From Rikenellaceae bacterium (GTDB lineage: Bacteria > Bacteroidota > Bacteroidia > Bacteroidales > Rikenellaceae), in assembly GCA_020859745.1 (NCBI GenBank), contig JAJBVQ010000085.1, forward strand, positions 1 to 13,813: DNA of 13,813 nucleotides. The letters run 5' to 3'. Below are positions 7,481 to 13,813 of this stretch, piece by piece (the stretch's first letter is position 1; each line of letters opens with the position of its first letter). The notes under the pieces are model-generated. The model made no database searches and was not told where the DNA came from. It saw only the letters and a list, made by a program, of their open reading frames with translations. Position numbers and translations under genes: made by a program.

Positions 7481-10288
7481 ATGAAATATTCGATTATTTT
7501 ATTATTAATCTTTTGTGCAAATGGCCTTCGGGCAGCTTTACCTGAACCTGTACTTTCGGCAGCTGCCGTAAAGACCGAGCAGCAGGCTGTTATGAGCAAG
7601 CTGGGGAAACGACCCGATTTTTTCCTCCCTTGGAGGTGCGAATCGGTCCGGAGCGTCGTGTTGGAGCGGGTACAGCTGAGTGCGGACAGGAAAACCCTGC
7701 GGCTCTATTGCAACGTGGGACTGGCGCAGATCGCTATCCGGCAGGAGTTGCTCGACACCTGGGCGGACGAAGTGCGTAAAAAGCTGGGGGATGCCTATCA
7801 GGAATGCGATGTGCGATTCTATGCCTACAACATCCCGGCGGAGCGCTTCATTCCCAATTATTTCCGGGACAAGGCCGACCGCGATCCCAAAAGGGAGAGC
7901 ACGCCGATCAACCGCCGGCCGCTTGTCCGGCGCACGGACCGTTCCGTCTACGGGCGCGGCCTGGGCGGGCGGCACATAGCGCTTTGGGGAGGACACGGCA
8001 AATACTACCACGAGGAGGAAGATTCGGCATGGAAATGGCAGCGCCCGGCGCTCTTCTGCACCATCGAAGACCTGAATACGCAGGAGTTCACGGCGCAATA
8101 CCTTGCCCCGATGCTCGAAAATGCGGGGGCCGTCGTAGTCATGGCGCGGGAAAGGGACCCGCAGCCGGAAGAGATCATTATCGACAACGACGGCTCCACC
8201 GGGAATGCCCGCATCCTGACTACCGGCACCTGGAAAAAACAACCCGGCGGATTTGCCCTCCGGGATACGTTGCATAGTCAGAATCCATTCCGGCAAGGAA
8301 CTGTTTTACAGGCGGAAATATCCGGCGATATAAAGCCGGAGATCAGCTATATTCCTAATTTAGGCAAACCAGGCAGATATGGGGTCTATGTCAGCTGGAA
8401 AGCCTTGCCGGGCAACCTGACGAACGCCCGTTACACGGTTGTCCATGCGGGAGGCAAAGCCGAGTTCGAAGTCAACCAGCGTATCGGCGGCTCCATGTGG
8501 GTGTGGCTGGGGACTTTCGAACTGGACAGCGCGTCCCGGATCGTAATGTCTGCACCGGCCGACGCCCAGAACGGCACATTGACCGCCGATGTGGTCAAAA
8601 TAGGGGGAGGAATGGGCAATATCGAGCGCGCCGGCACGGTCAGCGGCGTGACGCGCTACGAAGAGGCTGCACGGTACTGGATGCAATACAGCGGCGTGCC
8701 GGACTCCATTTACGCCCAGGAAACCCTGTCGCCGGACAATAAGGAGGGTAAAATGTTGGACTACATCGACAATTTCAAAGGGAACGGTGACTGGTGTAAT
8801 TATATCCGCAAACAGAAAAACATTCCGCTGGACTTGGCCTTAGGGCTGCACACCGATGCCGGGTTGTGCGACTCGATCGTGGGCACCCTCACGATCCATT
8901 ACACCGACCGCTGCCGCGCCAATTACACCAACGGCAAAAGCAAGCTGGCCGGACGGGACCTGGCCGACCTGGTTCAGACGCAGATCGTCGCCGATCTGCG
9001 CGCCAAATACGACGGGGCATGGACGCGCCGGTCGATGTACGACAAAAGCTATGCTGAAATATCGAGGCCCGATATGCCGGCCATACTCGTCGAAATGTTT
9101 TCGCACCAAAATGCGAACGACATGGCCATCGCCCTCGATCCGGCATTCCGTTTCGATATGGCGAGGGCGGTATATAAAGGGATATTGCGCTTCCTGGCAG
9201 ACCGTTACGGACGGAATTACACGGTACAGCCCTTGCCGCCGTCGGCATTGCAGGCGGAGCTGACTGCCGGCGATTCGGTGCATATCGCCTGGGCCGCTAC
9301 GAACGACCCGTTGGAGCCGACCGCAAAACCGAACCGCTACCGGGTTTACCGCCGGGTCGGGCCGGACGGCGCTTTCGACGAGGGTGTCGAAGTCCGGTTT
9401 CCGGAGATCAGGCTGCCGCTGAACCGGGACGGACGCGTGTATAGTTACCGGGTGACGGCGATTAACGAGGGAGGCGAGAGTTTCCCAAGCGAGACAATTT
9501 CTGCCGGGCTCACATCGGCAGAGGCGGGAAGAGCGTTGGTCGTGAACGGTTTCAACCGCGGCAGCCCACCGGCCCTGAAGAAAGACGAGAACGGCAAAGT
9601 CCTGGGATTCGACCTCGACACGGATCCCGGGGTGCCTTATTTGCGGGATAGGGCGATCGTCGGACCCCAGCGGAATTTCGAGCCTTTGGCTCCGTTCGAG
9701 GACAACGACCGCCCGGGTTGGGGCGCCTCATCCATGGAGTTCACCCCGAAAGGGAGTGTGGGTAATTCGTTCGATTATCCGGCCGTTCACGGACAAGCGC
9801 TCCTGAAAGTGGGCTATTCTTTTTCGAGCGTCTCGCGGGAGGCGTTCGTCAAAATGCCCCTGCGACCATCGCAATACCGCCTGATCGACGTGATTATGGG
9901 AGCGCAACGCAGTTATCCGACGAAATATTCCATTTATAACCCGTTGATCGTCAAGCAATTCCAGAATGCAATTGAAGCTAAAGTTCCGGTTGTGATTTCG
10001 GGCAGTTATATCGGCAGCGATCCGGGTGTATCGGCAGAGGTGAGGGAAATGCTGGGATACACCTGCGACCGGAAAGTCCCGAATACAAACGGCGGGAGCG
10101 ATAACCTGTACTTTACACCGACTTTCGACCGGCTCCGTCCTTTGGAAGGAAGCAAGCCCGTTTCGGTCGGGGATTTGCCGGTCGCAGGCGTGATGCACGA
10201 CAAGGTATTTTCATTCGGTTTTCCTTTGGAAATACTGGATCAAAATACTTTGCAGGATTTATTTAAATATATACTATCAGTACAATGA
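7481..10288 (+). CDS. Secreted N-acetylmuramoyl-L-alanine amidase-like protein with inserted golvesin/Xly-like domain and FN3
   Basis: 935 residues from ATG 7481 (a GTG lies just before it). An N-terminal signal peptide ends near GLRA (about residue 18). After an unassigned domain (about 20-160), the Amidase_3-type zinc hydrolase begins with WGGHGKYY (His172) and TIEDLNTQEF (Glu196), then LENAG...MARERD. It is interrupted by a domain (about 238-385) resembling golvesin C-terminal/Xly carbohydrate-binding domains, and resumes with LALGLHTDAG (His457) and MPAILVEMFSHQN (Glu538, the expected catalytic glutamate). The metal and catalytic residues therefore look intact. Residues about 580-680 look like a fibronectin type III domain (RYRVYRRVG..., YSYRVTAINEGGES). 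The last 200 residues are uncharacterised and include VVISGSYIGSD. Such proteins are often labelled 'xanthan lyase', a poor name. It likely acts on peptidoglycan in the periplasm or outside the cell. Confidence 0.85.
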   Translation: MKYSIILLLIFCANGLRAALPEPVLSAAAVKTEQQAVMSKLGKRPDFFLPWRCESVRSVVLERVQLSADRKTLRLYCNVGLAQIAIRQELLDTWADEVRKKLGDAYQECDVRFYAYNIPAERFIPNYFRDKADRDPKRESTPINRRPLVRRTDRSVYGRGLGGRHIALWGGHGKYYHEEEDSAWKWQRPALFCTIEDLNTQEFTAQYLAPMLENAGAVVVMARERDPQPEEIIIDNDGSTGNARILTTGTWKKQPGGFALRDTLHSQNPFRQGTVLQAEISGDIKPEISYIPNLGKPGRYGVYVSWKALPGNLTNARYTVVHAGGKAEFEVNQRIGGSMWVWLGTFELDSASRIVMSAPADAQNGTLTADVVKIGGGMGNIERAGTVSGVTRYEEAARYWMQYSGVPDSIYAQETLSPDNKEGKMLDYIDNFKGNGDWCNYIRKQKNIPLDLALGLHTDAGLCDSIVGTLTIHYTDRCRANYTNGKSKLAGRDLADLVQTQIVADLRAKYDGAWTRRSMYDKSYAEISRPDMPAILVEMFSHQNANDMAIALDPAFRFDMARAVYKGILRFLADRYGRNYTVQPLPPSALQAELTAGDSVHIAWAATNDPLEPTAKPNRYRVYRRVGPDGAFDEGVEVRFPEIRLPLNRDGRVYSYRVTAINEGGESFPSETISAGLTSAEAGRALVVNGFNRGSPPALKKDENGKVLGFDLDTDPGVPYLRDRAIVGPQRNFEPLAPFEDNDRPGWGASSMEFTPKGSVGNSFDYPAVHGQALLKVGYSFSSVSREAFVKMPLRPSQYRLIDVIMGAQRSYPTKYSIYNPLIVKQFQNAIEAKVPVVISGSYIGSDPGVSAEVREMLGYTCDRKVPNTNGGSDNLYFTPTFDRLRPLEGSKPVSVGDLPVAGVMHDKVFSFGFPLEILDQNTLQDLFKYILSVQ

Positions 10289-10683
10289 AACTGACCCACG
10301 TAGCCTTGTGGACGACGCAACTGGAAGCGTCACGGGCATTCTATGAAACCTATTTCGGCGGAACGAGCGGCGAGAAGTATGTCAATCCGGCCAAAGGCTT
10401 CGAATCCTATTTGGTGCGGTTCGGGGACGGGACGTCGCTGGAGATCATGCGGAGCACCGGGGTGACGGAGCGTCCCGGCCGGACATATACGGGTTGGTGC
10501 CACATCGCTTTCGATGCGGGAACGCGGCAAGGAGTGGAGGCAATGACCGAACGTTTACGCGGCGACGGTTACCGCATAGTTTCGGAACCCCGCGTGACCG
10601 GGGACGGATACTTCGAGAGCGTCGCGGCCGACCCGGACGGGAACCTGGTGGAGATCGTGGCTCCCGGCGGGGACGAACACTGA
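10285..10683 (+). CDS. VOC-superfamily (glyoxalase-fold) protein
   Basis: 132 residues. The vicinal-oxygen-chelate fold shows two beta-alpha-beta-beta-beta modules: KLTHVALWTTQLEASRAFYETYFGG at the start, and GWCHIAFDAGTRQGVEAMTERL through the end. Likely metal ligands at the four conserved positions are His5, Glu53 (SLEIM), His73 (WCHIAF) and Glu123 (NLVEIVAP), with the DPDGN turn before the last. This fits a lactoylglutathione-lyase-like (SMU1112c-type) protein, but the substrate cannot be told. Its ATG overlaps the amidase stop in an ATGA, so translation is probably coupled although no functional link to the amidase is obvious. No terminator follows in the 50-base gap. Confidence 0.92.
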   Translation: MKLTHVALWTTQLEASRAFYETYFGGTSGEKYVNPAKGFESYLVRFGDGTSLEIMRSTGVTERPGRTYTGWCHIAFDAGTRQGVEAMTERLRGDGYRIVSEPRVTGDGYFESVAADPDGNLVEIVAPGGDEH

Positions 10684-10733
10684 CAAGTCAGAAAAAAAGC
10701 CTACTTTTACGCTCGATTAGTTGTACACATCAG

Positions 10734-11477
10734 ATGGGTATCAAACACAAGATCCGCCTCGGATTCATTACGATCGGCATACTGCTGTTCCTCTCCGGGA
10801 TCATCTCGTCGCTCGAGCTGGCCCGGTTCAACCGCACGACCCACAACCTGTTGGAGCGAAGCCAGGGAAGCATCGAAATCTCCAAACAAATGCTCGATGC
10901 CGTCCAGGAACAGAACACGGCGTTGCTCCTCTCCATTACGGACACGAGCCGCACGACCGTTTACGATTCGCTGATCGCCAAGGGAAACCGGGACTTCGAC
11001 CGGGCTTTCCGTTCGGCACAGACCACGCTGCGCGACCCGGCGCAACTCGTCTCCATTCGTACCGCATCGCAATACTACAACAGCATCGTTTCGCAGGTGA
11101 CCGACAGCACCGACATCGCCTGGTTCACGGATGTGTACAAAACATCGTATTACAACTTGACCCATGCGATCAAGGAGTTCATGGTCCAGATCCAGCAGCG
11201 CACCATCGACTACACGGCCCAGCTGGAGAGAAACGCTTACCGGGCGTCGATGGTGGGGATTATCGCCCTGGGGGCCGGTATCCTGCTGCTGATGGTCTTT
11301 TATTTCATGCTGAACAACTACTTCATCGGGCCGGTCCTCCAGATCACGAAATCGCTGAAAGGATATGTCAATTCGCGCCTGCCTTTCGAGGTCACAGTCG
11401 GCACGCGGGACGAAATCAACACACTGAAAGAGTACATCGCCGCGCTGGTGTCGGCCAGTAAAAAATCGAGGCAATAG
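10734..11477 (+). CDS. Membrane protein with periplasmic helical sensor region and terminal HAMP domain, no output domain
   Basis: 247 residues from ATG 10734; the longer in-frame extension back to 10494 is the VOC gene read out of frame. The first membrane segment is at about 11-28 and the second at about 171-193. The 140 residues between them are helical and polar, like the four-helix-bundle sensor regions of chemoreceptors and sensor kinases. A HAMP-like module follows (about 194-242), with the conserved proline in FIGPVLQITKSL and the DE of GTRDEINTLKEYI. The protein stops right after HAMP, so there is no kinase, cyclase, phosphatase or chemotaxis signalling domain. The stop is two bases before the trkH ATG, so co-translation with the potassium transporter is expected. 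A regulatory or sensing role for TrkH is an inference; no family name is certain. Confidence 0.88.
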   Translation: MGIKHKIRLGFITIGILLFLSGIISSLELARFNRTTHNLLERSQGSIEISKQMLDAVQEQNTALLLSITDTSRTTVYDSLIAKGNRDFDRAFRSAQTTLRDPAQLVSIRTASQYYNSIVSQVTDSTDIAWFTDVYKTSYYNLTHAIKEFMVQIQQRTIDYTAQLERNAYRASMVGIIALGAGILLLMVFYFMLNNYFIGPVLQITKSLKGYVNSRLPFEVTVGTRDEINTLKEYIAALVSASKKSRQ

Positions 11478-11479
11478 GC

Positions 11480-12925
11480 ATGAAGTTCGGTCTGGTCATA
11501 CGCTACGTCGGGCTGGTAATGCTGCTTAATGCGGCATTCATGCTGATCTCCGCCGTCATCTCCCTTTTCCACGGGTTGGATACCGGTTTTTACCCCCTCC
11601 TGCTCAGTTTCCTGATCACCTCGATCATCGGGGCTTTCCCGCTGATCTTCGTGCCGAACGACAATAACCTCTCCAACAAGGAGAGCTACGTGATCGTCAT
11701 TATGGCGTGGATCATGTCGTGCCTGCTCGGGATGCTGCCCTACCTGATCTGGGGCGGGGAGTTCACCTTTACAAATGCCTGGTTCGAGAGCACGTCGGGA
11801 TTCACCACCACCGGCTCGACGATCCTCAGCGACGTCGAGGCACTGCCCAAGGGACTGCTGTTCTGGCGGGCGGCGACGCACTGGATCGGCGGGGTAGGGG
11901 TCGTGCTGTTCGCCATCGTGATCCTCCCTTCGATGGGCCGGATGAAAATGAGCCTGTCAAGCGCCGAAATGTCGATGATGGCCAAAGACAACTTCCTCTA
12001 CACGACCAGAAAGATACTCCAGATCATCATCTTCGTATATGTGGGGCTGACCTTGTGCGAAACCGCCGCGCTGATGGTCGTGGGCATGGATTGGTTCGAC
12101 GCCGTGACCAACTCTTTCTCGACGGTAGCGACCGGGGGATTCTGCACAAAGAACCTCAGCATCATGTATTACAACAGCGTGACCATCGAAATGATCATCA
12201 CTTTTTTCATGGTCGTATCGGGTTTCCACATGGGGCTGGTCTACGCCACGATCCGGGGCAAACGCAACAACCTGTTCCGGTCCGAGGTCGCGCGGTTTTA
12301 CATTATCTCGCTGGCGGTCAGCACCGTGATCGTTTCGGCCAGCCTGTTGCTGAACCACAACTATACGACCGTAGGGGAAGCCTTTAGGTACGGGGTTTTC
12401 CAGGTGGTTTCCTATACCACGACCACCGGGTTCGCTTCGGCGAACGACGCCTTTTGGCCTCCTTTGGCCATGATCGTGTTGATATACTGCTCCATACAGT
12501 GCGCCATGGCGGGATCGTCGGCCGGGGGGATCAAATCCGACCGGGTGTTGCTGACGTTCAAGGCGATCAAGGCGCGCGTGCTGAAGCTCCAGCATCCCAA
12601 TGCGGTGATCCGGATCAAGCAGAACGGCATCACACAGGACGACGGTATGGTCAACGCGGCTATCCTGCTGGTGGTGATCTATTTGTTAAGCGCATTGGCG
12701 GGGACGGTGATCATGGCAGCCATGAACATCGACCTGCTGACCGGCTTCACTGCCACGATCGCCAGCCTGAGCAACGTTGGCCCGGGATTTGGTAAGGTCA
12801 GTAACCTGGACAACTACGGTACGCTGCCCGAAGCGGCCAAATGGGTGCTTTCGGGACTGATGCTTTTCGGGCGTCTGGAATTCTTCGGATTCATCCATAT
12901 TTTCATGCTCCGCAGTTGGAAGTAA
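11480..12925 (+). CDS. trkH: Potassium uptake protein TrkH
   Basis: 481-residue channel-like subunit of the Trk potassium uptake system in the inner membrane. Four pore-loop repeats carry their filter glycines: TSGFTTTGS (Gly112), STVATGGF (Gly219), SYTTTTGF (Gly317) and SNVGPGF (Gly434). The gating-loop region after the third repeat reads GSSAGGIKSDR, as in TrkH. Two extra N-terminal helices (residues 5-60, the D0 domain) and the length separate it from KtrB. The protein ends shortly after the last helix, at MLRSWK. In most Trk systems the partner is TrkA, a cytoplasmic NAD/ATP-binding RCK protein. TrkA is not encoded on either side within this window and must be sought elsewhere. Confidence 0.97.
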   Translation: MKFGLVIRYVGLVMLLNAAFMLISAVISLFHGLDTGFYPLLLSFLITSIIGAFPLIFVPNDNNLSNKESYVIVIMAWIMSCLLGMLPYLIWGGEFTFTNAWFESTSGFTTTGSTILSDVEALPKGLLFWRAATHWIGGVGVVLFAIVILPSMGRMKMSLSSAEMSMMAKDNFLYTTRKILQIIIFVYVGLTLCETAALMVVGMDWFDAVTNSFSTVATGGFCTKNLSIMYYNSVTIEMIITFFMVVSGFHMGLVYATIRGKRNNLFRSEVARFYIISLAVSTVIVSASLLLNHNYTTVGEAFRYGVFQVVSYTTTTGFASANDAFWPPLAMIVLIYCSIQCAMAGSSAGGIKSDRVLLTFKAIKARVLKLQHPNAVIRIKQNGITQDDGMVNAAILLVVIYLLSALAGTVIMAAMNIDLLTGFTATIASLSNVGPGFGKVSNLDNYGTLPEAAKWVLSGLMLFGRLEFFGFIHIFMLRSWK

Positions 12926-12946
12926 AACAGATATTGCCTATCTTCG
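12916..12946 (+). promoter_or_regulatory. Weak candidate promoter for the downstream secreted protein
   Basis: TTG at 12916-12918, inside the end of trkH, is followed after 20 bases by TATCTTCG (12939-12946), one mismatch from TAnnTTTG. The spacing fits the Bacteroides -33/-7 arrangement, and the ATG follows 14 bases later. Both elements are imperfect, so this is tentative. Confidence 0.25.
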
Positions 12947-12960
12947 TTCGTATTCAGGTT

Positions 12961-13813
12961 ATGCGGAAATTTACAAGATTCATATTGTTTTTCGCGCTGT
13001 TCGGCGGCGCTTCGTGGTCGGCGCACGCTCAAAAGGCGCGGGTGGCCGGACTGGAGCGGAACGCGGAGTACATGCAGCTGCTGGAACAGCAGTCGCAGCT
13101 CAAGGCGCAGGAAGACTCCACCATATCGTTGATCAACAACAACCGGAAACTGTTCGAGAACAGTTCGGAACGGGACAAGCTGGGCCGGGAGATCGTCCGG
13201 CTGGAAGGGGAGCTGTTCGAAATCCGGAACCGGATGGGAAAGATAACGGCGCAGGTGGCGGCTATCGAGCAGGATTACATTATCAACCATATGGACGATC
13301 CGGCGGGTTCCGCATCGCAGGGGAGGGCAGAAGCGACCGCAGGTGCCCGGACTTTGTTCGCGAACCCGTTCTTTACCGACAACCTCTCGAAAAGCGACGC
13401 GTCACTCTTTATGGCGACGCCGAAAGTCGAACCGGAAGTGCTGAAGATCAACAAACGCATAGCCGGTTTGTACGAGCAGCTGACCGCGGTCAAGCGGCAG
13501 TACGATGCGGCGGCAGAACAGGATATTATCGACAGCCTCTCGATGCGGGCCGGGGAGCTGAAAGAGCAGATCGAACAGGTGGACGCCCTGATGGAACGGC
13601 TTTGGCTGGGGATCTACACTCGGAAACTGGATAACTATCTGGTGCTGATGGACAAGATCGGAACGATCGACCGCCTGAAACTGGAGCAGTTGGACCAGGA
13701 AAGCCGGCAGGTCCGCCGGGCCGAGGGCTTGGCGGGAGAGCAGTTGGCTCCGTTGGTGGCGACTTATCCGTTGCAGAAAAAGCTGGCTTTGGACTATGAG
13801 ATCACCATGGCGC
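12961..13813 (+). CDS. Secreted coiled-coil protein of unknown function (3' end outside window)
   Basis: The frame from ATG 12961 stays open for 284 codons to the window edge, and the stop is not reached. An N-terminal signal peptide (RKFTRFILFFALFGGASWSAHA, cleavage at AHA-Q, residue 23/24) indicates export. The mature part is rich in Glu, Gln, Leu, Lys and Arg with long helical stretches (about 28-110 and 165-280). It carries heptad-like leucine spacing, as in periplasmic coiled-coil proteins. A less charged linker with Pro/Gly/Ser (about 113-150) separates the two helical parts. No catalytic motif or lipobox is visible. It is 35 bases after trkH on the same strand. A C-terminal anchoring domain such as SPOR or OmpA could follow beyond the window, but none can be seen. 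I do not recognise the family. Confidence 0.85.
   Translation, partial: MRKFTRFILFFALFGGASWSAHAQKARVAGLERNAEYMQLLEQQSQLKAQEDSTISLINNNRKLFENSSERDKLGREIVRLEGELFEIRNRMGKITAQVAAIEQDYIINHMDDPAGSASQGRAEATAGARTLFANPFFTDNLSKSDASLFMATPKVEPEVLKINKRIAGLYEQLTAVKRQYDAAAEQDIIDSLSMRAGELKEQIEQVDALMERLWLGIYTRKLDNYLVLMDKIGTIDRLKLEQLDQESRQVRRAEGLAGEQLAPLVATYPLQKKLALDYEITMA

Noticed and set aside
10494..10733. N-terminal extension of the HAMP protein through the VOC gene
   Set aside because: It reads the VOC gene in another frame. The ATG at 10734 directly precedes a good membrane segment.
11318..12595. Minus-strand open frames opposite trkH (11318-11881 and 11957-12595)
   Set aside because: They are antisense to a fully conserved TrkH sequence and show no domains of their own.
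13014..13634. 206-codon Gly/Arg-rich open frame inside the last gene
   Set aside because: It is a shadow of the frame starting at 12961, which has a signal peptide and a coherent coiled-coil product.

Overview
The window is a gene-dense stretch of chromosome from a member of the Bacteroidota. The families present, the moderately high GC, the absence of clear Shine-Dalgarno sequences and two TAnnTTTG-type promoter elements fit a Rikenellaceae/Alistipes-like gut bacterium, although the genus is inferred from general impression and not proven. It holds eleven protein genes, two of them cut by the window ends. I see no RNA genes, mobile elements or CRISPR arrays, and no gap between genes exceeds about 80 bases.

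Left part (1-2064): the 3' part of an acyl-CoA dehydrogenase gene (+) runs towards a typical 2-Cys peroxiredoxin gene (-). The two are separated by a strong GC-rich hairpin with a T tract.

Minus-strand cluster (6934 down to 1471): rarA (AAA+ recombination/replication factor), kdsA (KDO-8-phosphate synthase, the first committed step of the LPS inner-core sugar KDO), a conserved-looking protein of unknown function, a BamA/Omp85-like outer-membrane barrel protein whose start overlaps the stop of the unknown gene, then the peroxiredoxin. The kdsA-unknown-barrel trio has an envelope-biogenesis theme.

Plus-strand half (6995-13813): a YfcE/MJ0936-type phosphoesterase, a large secreted amidase whose catalytic domain is interrupted by a golvesin/Xly-like domain and followed by FN3-like and uncharacterised C-terminal domains, and a small VOC (glyoxalase-fold) protein. 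All three are nearly contiguous or overlapping. Then follow a membrane protein with a periplasmic helical sensor region and a HAMP domain but no output domain, the potassium channel subunit TrkH only 2 bases later, and a secreted coiled-coil protein cut by the window end. No trkA is visible beside trkH.

Most of this is ordinary core chromosome. The points most worth a second look are the HAMP-only protein fused transcriptionally to trkH, the unknown protein coupled to the Omp85-like barrel, and the uncharacterised terminal domains of the amidase. I found no clear evidence of a wholly new defence or mobile system.
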